From NCBI GenBank assembly GCA_016716185.1, contig JADJWV010000002.1:1092501-1156500 (forward strand): DNA of 64,000 nucleotides, given 5' to 3'. This DNA comes from Saprospiraceae bacterium. GTDB taxonomy: Bacteria > Bacteroidota > Bacteroidia > Chitinophagales > Saprospiraceae. Within the stretch, counting starts at the first letter, position 1; the number at the start of each line of letters is the position of its first letter. Below, in pieces: positions 7,316 to 17,700 of this stretch. The notes under the pieces were generated by a model. It was not told the origin of the DNA and ran no database searches. It was given only the letters and a program-made list of their open reading frames with translations. The translations under genes and the position numbers were made by a program.

Positions 7316-7903
7316 TTATTGTTTCTTCCAGCTTTTATAATCTCCGGTGGGAGTGGGATAATGATCCGGCAATACTGTAAGTGGCTCGCAGGGTTTCAAA
7401 TGCAAATGAGAATCTCTTGCCAGTTGCTGATAAAGTTCCGTACCCTTACTTTTCCAATCTATCATTTCCTGCGAAAGAGTTTTGATAATTTTTGCCGGAT
7501 TACCTACAACAAGACTTCCCGGAGGAATAACCATTTTTTCCTTTATAAAACTCATGGCACCCACAATGCTGTTGTCTCCTATTTCAGCTTCATCCATGAT
7601 GACAGCATTCATGCCGATCAGACAATTGACTCCAATGATGCTCCCATGAATGATGGCACCATGGCCAATATGTGCATTTTCCCTGAGTCTGACCTCAATC
7701 CCTGGAAACATGTGAATGGTGCAGTTTTCCTGGACATTGCAACCATCCTCGATGTAAACAGCACCAAAGTCTCCCCGGATGGCAGCAAACGGACCAATGT
7801 AAACATCCTTGCCAATCACGACACAACCGGTCACGGATGCCTGGGGATGCACAAATGCGGTGGGGTGGATGACCGGAATAAATTCTTTATAGGCGTAAAT
7901 CAT
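7316..7903 (-). CDS. paaY: PaaY-like hexapeptide-repeat (gamma carbonic anhydrase fold) protein
   Basis: 195 residues of left-handed beta-helix hexapeptide repeats (VIHPTAFVHPQASVTG, IGKDVYIGPFAAIRGDFG and so on). The three metal-binding histidines of the gamma carbonic anhydrase fold are present at H64, H81 and H86 (TIHMF, HIGHGAIIHG), and R43/D45 form the RGD motif. The C-terminal helix with SQEMIDWKSKGTELYQQLA and the overall length match PaaY, a thioesterase-like housekeeping protein of phenylacetate catabolism, better than short gamma carbonic anhydrases. It is the first gene of a two-gene operon with the crotonase. No other paa genes are in the window, so the pathway link is tentative. 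Confidence 0.8.
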   Translation of the reverse strand: MIYAYKEFIPVIHPTAFVHPQASVTGCVVIGKDVYIGPFAAIRGDFGAVYIEDGCNVQENCTIHMFPGIEVRLRENAHIGHGAIIHGSIIGVNCLIGMNAVIMDEAEIGDNSIVGAMSFIKEKMVIPPGSLVVGNPAKIIKTLSQEMIDWKSKGTELYQQLARDSHLHLKPCEPLTVLPDHYPTPTGDYKSWKKQ

Positions 7904-7913
7904 ACGAACCTTG

Positions 7914-7947
7914 CAAATTTAGACGGCTTCTCTTACTTTTAAGCAAA
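7914..7947 (-). promoter_or_regulatory. promoter of the paaY-crotonase operon
   Basis: On the minus strand TTTG (7944-7947), 22 bases, then TAAATTTG (7914-7921) matches the Bacteroidota consensus TTTG-N19..23-TAnnTTTG. The -7 box ends 10 bases before the start codon at 7903, implying a very short leader. Confidence 0.55.
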
Positions 7948-7956
7948 AATTAAGGT

Positions 7957-8634
7957 ATGGCTGCTTATTTCGATGCAGAATTTCTAAAATTTTTCAAAGA
8001 ATTAAAGAAGAATAACAACAGAGAATGGTTTCAGGCCAACAAGGAAAGATTTAAGGTAAAAGTTGAACAACCCTTTCATGAATTGGTAACTGCTGTGATT
8101 GAAGAAATGAAATCAATTAATCCCCGTATTCAGATTACGGCAAAAGATGCCATTTTCAGGATTTACAAAGACATTCGTTTTAGTAATGACAAAACCCCAT
8201 ATAAAGAATTTATCAGTGCTATCGTTTCACAGGGCGGACGAAAGGATTATGTTTCAGCGGGTTTGTATTTTGAATTGAATCACGAAGGCATAAAAGTTTA
8301 TTCAGGGATCTATATGCCCGATAAAAACCAACTGGCTTCGATCCGGTATTATATTGCCGATCACCTCAAAGAATTTCAGAAAGCCAAATCCGATAAAAAA
8401 TTTGTGAAACGATTTGGAAAAATTCTTGGCGATCAGAATAAAGTGCTTCCAGCCGACCTGAAAGAAGCTGCTGCCCTGGAAAATTTAATTTACAACAAGA
8501 ATTTTTATTTCAATTGCAGTTTGGACAAAGAAATGTTGCATTCTCCTAAACTGGTGAAGGAATTGGTTTCCTGTTTTAAAGACGCCATGGCCGTGAATTC
8601 TTTTCTGGAGAAGGCCATCTTGGCAGGAAAGTAA
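7957..8634 (+). CDS. DUF2461 domain protein
   Basis: 225 residues spanning the whole DUF2461 domain: NNNREWFQANKERFK (about 19-33), then FRIYKDIRFSNDKTPYKEF (about 67-85) and SAGLYFELNHEGIKVYSGIY. These are the conserved N-(R/K)-(D/E)-WF and R-x-x-(R/K)D(I/V)RFSxDKTPYK signatures of the family. The biochemical function is unknown. It is a stand-alone gene, divergent from paaY with 53 bases between start codons, so the two promoters overlap. It is convergent with the BrkB-type gene. Confidence 0.88.
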   Translation: MAAYFDAEFLKFFKELKKNNNREWFQANKERFKVKVEQPFHELVTAVIEEMKSINPRIQITAKDAIFRIYKDIRFSNDKTPYKEFISAIVSQGGRKDYVSAGLYFELNHEGIKVYSGIYMPDKNQLASIRYYIADHLKEFQKAKSDKKFVKRFGKILGDQNKVLPADLKEAAALENLIYNKNFYFNCSLDKEMLHSPKLVKELVSCFKDAMAVNSFLEKAILAGK

Positions 8635-8760
8635 TTATTATTTTTTATTTGAATAATTACGTGGATTATGGATTTGAATCCGTAATTGAAACCCAATTCA
8701 AACCGGCTGTTGAATCCATCGTAAAAAAATCTGAAGGAATCCATCTGAAAATGACTTCAA

Positions 8761-9744
8761 TCACACATCTTCTACATTCAATTGGCGTTTATTCATCTGG
8801 CTCTCCAGCATAAGATCCCTGTTTACAACGATGGCTGCGTTGAGTTCGAAACCAAGAATTAAAAGGAGTGTATTCAACCGAAGCCATACCAGGGTGATGA
8901 TGAGTGCGCTGATGGCTCCATAAACTTTGTGATACGTACCAAAAGCATTGATAAACATCCCAAATAAAATCGATGTAACAATGGTAGCCAGGGTTGCGAA
9001 TAATGCACCGGGTGAGATCCCCTTGATCGGTTTTTCTATGGAAGGACCATAACGATAAACCAAGGAAATGACCGCGTAAAATAAAAGTATGGTTACGAAA
9101 AATTTCAAACTGGTTATGGAAATTTTAGTGAATCCGGATAATTCCATGTAATTCAACAACCATATGAGAATTTTTTCGCCAAAAATGATCACCAGTACAG
9201 AAAAGATCAATAACAATCCAAGTGCAATCGTTAGCAGGATGGCTGTCATTTGTTTTTCCAGCCAGTTGCGCTTTCGGAAACTCGATTTATAAGTTTTATC
9301 GAACCCTCTCATCATTGCTAATATGCCCTCCGATCCAAAATATACAGCCAACACAAATCCTATAGATAAGAAACTGCTTTTCGCCCTGGGTCTGATGTTT
9401 TCGATGATATCATGTATGACATAATCCTTTGCACCCGGAGGGAGAATGGATTGCAATGCATGCTCCAGAGTTGCATAAAAGTCCAGGTTTTTTGGAAGAT
9501 AAGCGGTCAGTGTAAATAAAAAAATAAGTGAAGGAAACAAGGCCAGAAAGAAATGATAAGTCATGGCACTTGCCCTTACATTCAAGTCATTTCTATTGGC
9601 TTCCTGATAGAGAAAATGCAAAACCTTATAGATGGGCACACTTCTGAATCCTGGAAGAGAATGTTCCTGCATCCAACTTCGTAAATTTTTGAATGCGCTG
9701 GTTTCGAGTAATCTGGATTTAATTTTAGAATTCCGGGATATCAA
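8761..9744 (-). CDS. YihY/BrkB-family inner-membrane protein
   Basis: 327 residues. An N-terminal cytoplasmic part (about 1-50) precedes the family signature RNDLNVRASAMTYHFFLALF, followed by about six transmembrane segments and a short charged tail. The family was once called virulence factor BrkB or ribonuclease BN by mistake; its transport function is uncertain. The start lies inside the preceding thioesterase gene (20-base overlap), so the two are translationally coupled. The N-terminus begins MISRNSKIKSRLL. Confidence 0.85.
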   Translation of the reverse strand: MISRNSKIKSRLLETSAFKNLRSWMQEHSLPGFRSVPIYKVLHFLYQEANRNDLNVRASAMTYHFFLALFPSLIFLFTLTAYLPKNLDFYATLEHALQSILPPGAKDYVIHDIIENIRPRAKSSFLSIGFVLAVYFGSEGILAMMRGFDKTYKSSFRKRNWLEKQMTAILLTIALGLLLIFSVLVIIFGEKILIWLLNYMELSGFTKISITSLKFFVTILLFYAVISLVYRYGPSIEKPIKGISPGALFATLATIVTSILFGMFINAFGTYHKVYGAISALIITLVWLRLNTLLLILGFELNAAIVVNRDLMLESQMNKRQLNVEDV

Positions 9745-10147
9745 GGTACGTGTTTAAATTTTGTTGGACAAAATCCGGTATCGATATTTTTTTACCAGAA
9801 CCAGCATTTAAAAAACATAAAATCACATGGGCAGCATTCAATAATTTATGTTGCTCATTAAAAATTTCTGTATCAAAGCGGATCTGATCATTCACCGGCC
9901 AACGCACCGATGTATGAACATCCAATAAATCATCATATCTGGCAGGTCTTAGAAATCGAACGTGCATACTGACTACAGGCATCCAAATGCCGTGCTCTTT
10001 TTCCAGATCAGCATACCTGATTCCCATGGCGCGCATGGCTTCCACTCTGCCCATCTCAAAATATTGGGAGTAATTTCCATAATATACATAACCCATCTGA
10101 TCGGTTTCACTGTATCGAACGCGGATTTGAATATGGTGCTTAAACAT
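9725..10147 (-). CDS. YbgC/4HBT-type acyl-CoA thioesterase
   Basis: 140 residues with a single hot-dog fold. The signature RVRYSETDQMGYVYYGNYSQ (11-30) contains the catalytic aspartate D16, followed by the long helix FEMGRVEAMRAMG and the strand VSMHVRFLRPARYDD. Family members hydrolyse short acyl-CoA or acyl-ACP thioesters. The length is typical and all key residues are present. It overlaps the BrkB-type gene downstream by 20 bases. It follows the arginine deiminase gene in the same direction but with 36 bases between, so it may be co-transcribed. Confidence 0.87.
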   Translation of the reverse strand: MFKHHIQIRVRYSETDQMGYVYYGNYSQYFEMGRVEAMRAMGIRYADLEKEHGIWMPVVSMHVRFLRPARYDDLLDVHTSVRWPVNDQIRFDTEIFNEQHKLLNAAHVILCFLNAGSGKKISIPDFVQQNLNTYLDIPEF

Positions 10148-10183
10148 CTTTTGTTGAATGCGTTTTGAGATGTTATTGCAAAA

Positions 10184-11437
10184 TCATGATTTTTCCCTAA
10201 GTACCGGGCACGACATACAATGCGGTCCTCCCCGTGCTCTGGAAAGTTCGCTGGAAGGCAGTGTAATGATAGTATTGTGAATTTGCTCCGGGTCAAAATC
10301 GGTATGGAGTAACTCCTTGGCATGAATGATTTTATAACCTGCATTTTTAAATGCCGTCTCTGTAAGCGGATTTCTGTCGTAAGTGAGAGCAACCCCGGGT
10401 CTAATTGTTAGTAAATTGCAGCCGTCTGTCCATTGTTCTCTTTCCTGGTAAGGAGACTCCCCGTTCCCGCTCCAGATAAATTCAATGTTGGGGCTTATTT
10501 CATCGTGCATAAAATCAATAACCGATGGATATTCCACAATGCTGCCAGATTTTCTGTAAACAGTTACATACGAACCCAATCCATCCTTGACTATTGGTTT
10601 GTAACCAATAAAATGATGGTGGTTGAATTGCGTAAACAAAGTATCAATATGCATAAATGAGCGTTCTTTGGGCACATCTACTTCGACTACGTTTTTTACC
10701 AGGTCTTTCTCAAATAAAACGCGTTTCAATGTTTGCAAAGCATGATCTGTCGTTCGTTCGCTGCTTCCAATCAATAAATATTCTTCATTCAGCAACATCA
10801 GATCCCCTCCTTCAATGCTGATGGGTTCTCCTTTTTTGGAAGGTGGAAATTCGTCGATCACATTCAGATTGATCAATTTGTTTTCCTTAGCCAGATAACT
10901 GAAATCGGGATGTGCGTGTAAAATGAAACGGGTTAATAAATTTTCGCGATGTCTTACCGATTTGGATGCTTTCGTAATGACGATGTGGTCGCGAATCGTC
11001 AATGCAATATCTCTTGTAAAAATAAAATTGGGTATAGGATCAAAAAATATCTGGTCAGCTTTTTTATCATATCCCGAAATTAATACCTCTGATAATGTGC
11101 CATGATCCATTTTACACAATTCTGCAAAATAAGATTTTGGTAATTCTTCAAAATCGCGAATCATCTCCAAAACTTCAGATTTGATCTTTTCATCTGCATC
11201 CAAAGATTCTTTGATGAGTTGTTGTGTTTCAAGTACATTTTGTTCTCCAAGAAATTTTGCTAAAACTGATCTGAATATCTGATGCTCTTTTCGCATGGTA
11301 GGCAAATGCACAATGTCGTCAAACAGCAACTCTGTAGCTCTTTTTGGGCTGATCCTGTCAATTCCTTCGTCCGGACTGTGTATGATCACTTTGAGCAACT
11401 TATTTATTTCTGAATCGACGAAAACACCTGGTTTCAT
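10184..11437 (-). CDS. arcA: arginine deiminase
   Basis: 417 residues, full length for arginine deiminase (guanidino-modifying superfamily). It hydrolyses L-arginine to citrulline and ammonia. The expected catalytic groups are visible: PNFIFTRD (136-143, D143), IEGGD (208-212), HIDT (263-266, H263 and D265) and the nucleophile C407 in RGGPHCMSCPVLR. The C-terminal motif has C410 where many homologues have methionine. No ornithine carbamoyltransferase or carbamate kinase lies next to it, so the full ADI energy pathway is not shown here. It starts at the ATG at 11435-11437, 18 bases after a TACCTTTG -7-like box. Confidence 0.92.
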   Translation of the reverse strand: MKPGVFVDSEINKLLKVIIHSPDEGIDRISPKRATELLFDDIVHLPTMRKEHQIFRSVLAKFLGEQNVLETQQLIKESLDADEKIKSEVLEMIRDFEELPKSYFAELCKMDHGTLSEVLISGYDKKADQIFFDPIPNFIFTRDIALTIRDHIVITKASKSVRHRENLLTRFILHAHPDFSYLAKENKLINLNVIDEFPPSKKGEPISIEGGDLMLLNEEYLLIGSSERTTDHALQTLKRVLFEKDLVKNVVEVDVPKERSFMHIDTLFTQFNHHHFIGYKPIVKDGLGSYVTVYRKSGSIVEYPSVIDFMHDEISPNIEFIWSGNGESPYQEREQWTDGCNLLTIRPGVALTYDRNPLTETAFKNAGYKIIHAKELLHTDFDPEQIHNTIITLPSSELSRARGGPHCMSCPVLREKS

Positions 11438-11455
11438 AAAATATGCAATTAGTTA

Positions 11456-11463
11456 CAAAGGTA
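11456..11463 (-). promoter_or_regulatory. putative -7 box of the arginine deiminase gene
   Basis: TACCTTTG on the minus strand fits TAnnTTTG and ends 18 bases before the start codon. No clear TTTG -33 element is visible. Confidence 0.35.
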
Positions 11464-11707
11464 TTCAATTATTTTGAAGGCTGTCATCTGATATAATTCC
11501 GCCATGTTGTTTGGTTTTTGGAATTCGATTCATTATTAATGTCAATATGCTGATAGAACAGCATAACAAGGCTGATTCAGGATAAGATTTCCGCGAATGA
11601 GGGTTAAAACAATGGAATACATCTTAAAATTCAGTTTTCATTCGAGGACTACAATTGTAAAAACGCATTCAAATTGAATCTTTACATTAAAAAATTTTCC
11701 AGTTATA

Positions 11708-12313
11708 CTAGTGTTCATTTATTTTCATAAATTTTCCAGAGGCCACCCGCGTGCCTGTCCCATTGATAATTTCGAAAAAATAAAATCCCGGGGGTAAATG
11801 GAGGGCACTTATTTCAAAATAATTTTGATCGGTTTCTAACTTATTAATAATTTGACCACGGGCGCTGTAAACCAACAATTGGTAGTTTGGATCAGACTCC
11901 GGAAAGCTTAAAAGGGCATGTGTCCGGATGGGATGTGGATAAATTATATAACCGTCTGAATAATCCAGCAAAAGTACCGACACCGTTTCACCGGGCCCAA
12001 TATTACCGAATTCGAGCTGGTAATGATTGATGCTATTCAGTTTTGCTGTTTTATGAATGAATTGATAATTGACGGTTTCTGTTTTACTGCCGCATATTCC
12101 TCCTATAAATCCGATTTCCTGAAAATGCATCGAATCTGTGGAATGCAGAATTCTAATTCCATCGCAAGTTTGCCCTAGCGACATCTGCCAATCGAGAATG
12201 ATTTCGCGATGAGAGGGCGTTGCAGTAAAATAATTCAATACAGCCTGCGAATGCAAGGGAATCGTATGGAACAAGGCCACGCAAATAAAGAGAACAATAG
12301 GAAACCGAAACAT
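11708..12313 (-). CDS. secreted protein with T9SS C-terminal sorting domain
   Basis: 201 residues. A signal peptide (about 1-23, ending HSQA) is followed by a fibronectin-III-like strand pattern (NYFTATPSHREIILDWQMS, typical of Bacteroidota T9SS cargo) with a probable disulfide pair (C50 and C75). The last 80 residues form a type A T9SS sorting domain: YPHPIRTHALLSF, then LLVYSARGQIINKLE and ending LPPGFYFFEIINGTGTRVAS before GKFMKI. It would be exported by Sec and then by the T9SS to the surface. The function of the short passenger is not recognisable. It is divergent from tdh. Confidence 0.75.
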   Translation of the reverse strand: MFRFPIVLFICVALFHTIPLHSQAVLNYFTATPSHREIILDWQMSLGQTCDGIRILHSTDSMHFQEIGFIGGICGSKTETVNYQFIHKTAKLNSINHYQLEFGNIGPGETVSVLLLDYSDGYIIYPHPIRTHALLSFPESDPNYQLLVYSARGQIINKLETDQNYFEISALHLPPGFYFFEIINGTGTRVASGKFMKINEH

Positions 12314-12452
12314 CTTACTAAGAAAACGTCGTTGGATCCTTTTTGTTTCTAATTACTTAGAATGGTAGATTCGCTTTTCGATGCAATCATTGTGCATATG
12401 GAGTTTTAACATCTGTTAAAATGCTCTATCTTTCGCAGTCAAATTTAAATAT

Positions 12453-13400
12453 ATGGACCGAACAAAGGTGCTGGTATTGGGAGCAAACGGGCAAGTTGGT
12501 TCTGTGCTGGTCGAAGCCTTGCGCAAAAAATGGGGAAATGATCAGGTCATCAGTTCCGATTTGCGGGAACCCTCCCATGCCACGGGACCTTTTGAAATTA
12601 TCAATGTGGTTGATGCGGAAAGCATTAAAAATGCGGTTTTAAAATATGGTGTTACCCAAATTTACCATTTAGCAGCCATCCTTTCCGCCAGGGGAGAGCA
12701 GGATCCCATGAATACCTGGAATATCAATATGCAGGGATTGCTCAATGTTTTGAATGTGGCTGTGGAGATGAAGTTAGACCGGGTTTTTTATCCAAGTACC
12801 ATTGCCATCTTTGGCCCCACTACGCCCAAACACATGACACCACAACATTCTGTATTTATCCCCACGACTGTTTATGGAATCAGCAAACACAGCGGAGAAT
12901 TGTGGTGTAATTATTACCACAACAGGTATGGCTTAGACGTTCGTTCATTGAGATATCCGGGAGTGGTTGGCTGGCAATCTCCGCCGGGTGGGGGAACTAC
13001 CGATTACGCGGTAGAAATATTTCACGAAGCTATTCTGAAAGGGACCTACAGCTGTTTTCTGGAATCCGATACCCGTTTGCCCATGATCTATATGGACGAT
13101 AGCATCAGAGCAACACTTGAATTGATGGATGCTCCTTCAGAAAACATCCGCGTACGCACCAGCTACAATCTGGCAGGCATGAGTTTTACACCCGCTGAAT
13201 TAGCCGATGAAATCAAAAAACACATTCCCGCATTTCAAATAACTTACAATCCGGATTTCAGACAAGCCATTGCAAAATCTTGGAATGAAAGTATCGATGA
13301 TTCTGAGGCGAAATATGACTGGAACTGGAAACCGGCGTATGATCTGGAGAAAATGACTGCAGAAATGATTGTGATGCTTAAAGCACAGTATAATTCATAA
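12453..13400 (+). CDS. tdh: SDR-type L-threonine 3-dehydrogenase
   Basis: 315 residues, an NAD-dependent epimerase-like short-chain dehydrogenase. The Rossmann motif GANGQVG is at 10-16, the catalytic serine S115 in FYPSTIAIFG, and the tyrosine/lysine pair Y141 and K145 in YGISK. The segment PGVVGWQSPPGGGTTDYAVE is diagnostic of the UDP-galactose-epimerase-like threonine dehydrogenases that oxidise L-threonine to 2-amino-3-ketobutyrate. The next gene, kbl, cleaves exactly that product, 21 bases downstream. Together they turn threonine into glycine and acetyl-CoA. The start is the ATG at 12453, 18 bases after a TATCTTTC -7-like box. Confidence 0.92.
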   Translation: MDRTKVLVLGANGQVGSVLVEALRKKWGNDQVISSDLREPSHATGPFEIINVVDAESIKNAVLKYGVTQIYHLAAILSARGEQDPMNTWNINMQGLLNVLNVAVEMKLDRVFYPSTIAIFGPTTPKHMTPQHSVFIPTTVYGISKHSGELWCNYYHNRYGLDVRSLRYPGVVGWQSPPGGGTTDYAVEIFHEAILKGTYSCFLESDTRLPMIYMDDSIRATLELMDAPSENIRVRTSYNLAGMSFTPAELADEIKKHIPAFQITYNPDFRQAIAKSWNESIDDSEAKYDWNWKPAYDLEKMTAEMIVMLKAQYNS

Positions 13401-13421
13401 TATTTACCTGAAACAAAAGAC

Positions 13422-14612
13422 ATGTACGGAAAAGTTAAAGACCAACTTACAGAAGAATTGAAAGCCATTCAGGAAGCAGGCTTGTATAAAAAAGAGCGGA
13501 CCATCACTTCCGCACAAGGCGCTGTGATTCAAACTTTAGAAGGAGGAGAAGTGCTCAACTTTTGTGCAAACAACTATCTGGGTTTGTCCTCACATCCCAG
13601 TGTCATCCAGGCGGCTAAAGCGGCAATAGACCAATATGGTTATGGCCTGTCATCGGTTAGATTTATTTGTGGAACGCAGGACCAGCATAAGAAACTCGAG
13701 CGGATGACTGCAGATTTTTTAGGCACAGAAGATTGCATTTTGTATGCTGCCGCATTCGATGCCAATGGAGGGATATTTGAACCCCTGCTTGCTGAACAGG
13801 ATGCTATCATATCAGACGAATTGAATCATGCTTCGATCATTGATGGGATCCGACTTTGCAAAGCACAACGATACCGGTATAAGAATAACAACATGGAAGA
13901 TCTGGAACTGAAATTAAAAGAAGCTTCCGGAGCCCGCCGAAAACTGATCGTTACGGACGGGGTTTTTTCCATGGATGGTACCATTGCCCAATTAGACATA
14001 ATCTGTGATCTGGCCGATCGGTATGAAGCCATGGTAATGATCGATGAATGCCATGCCAGTGGATTCATGGGGAAGACAGGCCGAGGAACGCATGAATATA
14101 GAGGAGTGATGGGGAGGATTGACATCATCACCGGAACATATGGCAAAGCACTTGGTGGAGCCTCAGGAGGTTTTACGGCGGCGCGACAAGAAATCGTCGA
14201 CATGCTGAGGCAAAGATCCAGGCCCTATTTATTTTCAAATACGCTTGCACCATCCATTGTAGGTGCTTCGATTCAGGTGCTCGGGTTGCTGAGTGCATCC
14301 ACCGAATTGAGGGATAAACTCGAGGAAAATACCCGTTATTTCAGAAGCGAAATGACAAAAGCTGGTTTTAACATCGTGCCGGGTGAGCATCCTATTGTCC
14401 CGGTTATGTTATTTGAGGCCAAACTTGCACAGGAATTCGCTGCAGCCCTGCTCAGGGAAGGGATCTATGTCATTGGATTCTTTTATCCGGTCGTACCACA
14501 GGGAAAAGCGAGGATCAGAGTACAAATCTCTGCTGTACACAACCGGAGCCATTTGGAAAAATGCGTTGGAGCTTTTGTGAAGGTCGGAAAAGAACTGGGA
14601 GTATTGAAGTAA
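13422..14612 (+). CDS. kbl: glycine C-acetyltransferase (2-amino-3-ketobutyrate CoA ligase)
   Basis: 396 residues, normal length for this PLP-dependent alpha-oxoamine synthase. Key features are FCANNYLGLSSHP near 47-59, the substrate loop YGYGLSSVRFICGTQ (72-86), the aspartate of MIDECH (206-211) that binds the PLP ring nitrogen, and the Schiff-base lysine K242 in ITGTYGKALGGASGG. It uses CoA to cleave 2-amino-3-ketobutyrate to glycine and acetyl-CoA. Its position directly after tdh fixes the identity over the related bioF and ALA synthases. Confidence 0.95.
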   Translation: MYGKVKDQLTEELKAIQEAGLYKKERTITSAQGAVIQTLEGGEVLNFCANNYLGLSSHPSVIQAAKAAIDQYGYGLSSVRFICGTQDQHKKLERMTADFLGTEDCILYAAAFDANGGIFEPLLAEQDAIISDELNHASIIDGIRLCKAQRYRYKNNNMEDLELKLKEASGARRKLIVTDGVFSMDGTIAQLDIICDLADRYEAMVMIDECHASGFMGKTGRGTHEYRGVMGRIDIITGTYGKALGGASGGFTAARQEIVDMLRQRSRPYLFSNTLAPSIVGASIQVLGLLSASTELRDKLEENTRYFRSEMTKAGFNIVPGEHPIVPVMLFEAKLAQEFAAALLREGIYVIGFFYPVVPQGKARIRVQISAVHNRSHLEKCVGAFVKVGKELGVLK

Positions 14613-14750
14613 AATAAATTAGCTATTTATCTTATATATAAATATCTATTATATAAATTAATACACATAATTTATATTTTTAATATAAAAATCCTATGCG
14701 AAATCCAATAATTTGGAGTGAGGAATAGATATTTGCTCTGTTTTTTATAA

Positions 14751-14772
14751 TACGAAATCTTTCGTACATTTG
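14751..14772 (+). promoter_or_regulatory. palindrome overlapping a -7 box upstream of the Tricorn-type protease
   Basis: TACGAAA-TC-TTTCGTA (14751-14766) is a perfect inverted repeat. It overlaps TACATTTG (14765-14772), which matches TAnnTTTG and lies 24 bases before the ATG at 14797. The layout suits a repressor site on the promoter. The box also sits inside the longer possible reading frame beginning TTG at 14770, which argues for the ATG start. Confidence 0.45.
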
Positions 14773-14796
14773 CTTTTTCACAAAATCAATTTAATA

Positions 14797-17700
14797 ATGA
14801 GATATTCCAAAGTTTGTTTATTCCTGTTCATGGCTTTTATGCTGAATGCTCAGGAAACCCGTTTACTCAGATTCCCAACCATTTACAACAACCAGATTGC
14901 CTTTAGCTATGCCGGCGATTTATATACCGTATCCTCAAATGGGGGAACCGCCAGGAAACTGACCAGCCATGTTGGTTACGAACAATTTGCCAGGTTCTCT
15001 CCAGATGGTAAGTACATTGCTTTTTCCGGTCAATACGACGGGAATACGGAGATCTATCTCATTCCTGCACAGGGTGGCGAACCCAAGAGATTAACTTACA
15101 CGGCCACTTTAAACAGAGACGATCTCTCAGACAGAATGGGTCCCAATAATTTGTGTATGGGTTGGAAAAACAACGAGCAGATCATCTATCGAAGCCGATG
15201 GCGCGAACACAACGATTTCAGAGGACAGCTCTACTTATGCAATATTAAAGGCGGACTCTCCGAACAATTACCCTTCAACCATGCCGGTTTTTGTTCCTAT
15301 TCACCAGATAAAACCAAACTGGTCTACAACCATGTATTCCGCGAATTCCGTACCTGGAAACGATACACCGGCGGTATGGCTGACGATATCCGGATTTTCG
15401 ACTTTAATACCAAGAAAAGCGAAAAAATAACCGATAATATTCATCAGGATATTATTCCGATGTGGGTAGGTGATAAGATCTATTATTTATCTGCCAGAGA
15501 AGGCAGAATGAATTTATATTGCTACAACACCACATCAAAGCAAACTAAAAAAGTATCTAATTTTAAGGATTACGATTGTAAGTTTCCTTCGCACAACGGA
15601 CAATGGATAGTGTTTGAAAATGGTGGTTACATATATAAACTAAATACAACGAATGATCAATCTGAAAAAGTAAGTATTCAGATTGCAGATGACTTTTCTA
15701 CCGGAAGAAATGTTCTGAAATCCGTTAAAGAAAATTTACTTTCCTGGGATGTTGGTCCCGATGGTAATCGCGCAGTTTACGTTGCAAGAGGAGATGTGTT
15801 TACCGTTCCATTAAAGAACGGTGAGATCAGAAATCTAACGCAGTCATCCGGAAGTCACGACAGAAATGCCAGCTGGTCGCCCAATGGGAAGTATGTTGCT
15901 TATATCAGCGATGCAAGTGGTGAAGATGAGGTTTATATTACAGGAGCTGATGGAATTTCAACAGCCATTCAATTGACCAGAAACGGAGACAATTACAAAT
16001 ATGGATTACAATGGTCACCGGATTCCAAAAAAATATTGTACTCAGACAGAAAACAGGGATTGTATGCCGTTGATGTCGAAACCAAATCCACCACTTTGCT
16101 GCATAGTTCGCAGGTCTTTGAAATCAGTCAGTACAATTGGTCACCCGACAGCAGATATGTTTGTTTTACCAATCCGGAGCGGAAAAACAATTCTTCTATA
16201 ATGATCTATGACTTTGAAACCAAAAAAGTTAATGCGGTTACAGAATACTGGTTTCAATCCAATTCTCCTGTGTTTAGCACAGATGGAAAATATTTATTCT
16301 TTACCTCTGAAAGAAGTTTTAATCCGAGATACAACAACCTGGAATGGAACCATGCATATTTTGATTTGACTAAAATTTATATGGTGACTTTAAAAAAGGA
16401 TTTGCCTCATCCATTTGAGCCGAAATCAGATGAAGTTGCCGTAAAAGAGGAAAAGGACAAAAAAGAAGCTAAATCAGAGAAGGAAGATAAAGCCAGCCAA
16501 AACAAAGACAGTCTTTCAAAAAATGTAAATATAGATTTTGATGGTATTTTCAACCGCGTCGTTGAAGTGACTCCGGTTGCTGGCAATTATTTTGGAATTG
16601 AGTCAGCCGGGGATAAAATTTACTATTTCCGTTCGACCCTGAGTGACCGGATGAAATGGTTTGTGTTTGATTTGAAAAATCAAAAGGAAACGGAATTAAG
16701 TCAGGAAGTCAATGGATATTCTTTTACTCCCGACAGAAAAAAAGTAATGGTTTCTTCAAAAGGAAATCAATACATCATCGATGTACCTTCAGGAAAATTA
16801 AATCTTGAAACTCCATTGGATCTAAGTGATCTCAAAGTAAATATTGATCGTAAAGCAGAATGGAACCAGATTTACCACGAATGCTGGAGACATATGCGGG
16901 ATTTTGTTTACGATCCCAATCTTCATGGCGTAGATTGGAAAGGGCTTAGAAAGTCATATGCAGAGTTGCTTCCTTATGTGAATCACCGGGCTGATCTGAC
17001 TTACGTAATCGGAGAATTGATAGGAGAACTCAATCTGGGCCATTCCTATGTAGGGGGTGGCGATTATCCGAAAGCTGAGCGTATACCCATGGGACTGCTG
17101 GGAGCACAGGTGAACAGAGATCCGTCCGGATATATCAGAATTGATAAAATTCTTAAAGGTGAAAATTGGAGTAAAAGGGTGCGTTCTCCACTGACTGAAG
17201 TGGGTATGAATGTAAAAGAAGGTGATTTTATTTTGGCGGTCAATGGCGTTTCCACCAAAGATGTCAATGATTTTTACGAATTGCTGGTTGGAAAAGCCCA
17301 TAAGCAAGTCAAATTAAAAGTCAATAATTCGGCGAAGCCTGAAGGATCCAGAGAAATAACCGTTGTGCCCATTTCTGACGAAAGCGATCTCTATTATTAC
17401 AATTGGGTACAGAGCAATATTGAACGGGTCACTAAAGCAACAAACGGACGGGTGGGTTATATCCATATTCCCAATATGGGTCCCGACGGATTGAATGAAT
17501 TTGTAAAATACTTTTACCCCCAGCTGATAAAAGAAGCTGTGATTGTCGACGACAGAGGAAATGGTGGCGGCAATGTCTCCCCTCACATCATCGAGCGCCT
17601 GAGGAGAGAACCCGTACAGGTTACGATGTCCCGGAACGGAACCCCAAGCTTTGAACCTGTTGAACAGATCATCGGACCTAAAGTGGCCTTGATTGATGAA

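Noticed and set aside
8631..8660. Inverted repeat GTAATTATT / AATAATTAC after the DUF2461 gene as a terminator
   Set aside because: The stem has only two G-C pairs and no T run follows, so it would hardly stop transcription; a chance AT palindrome is likely.
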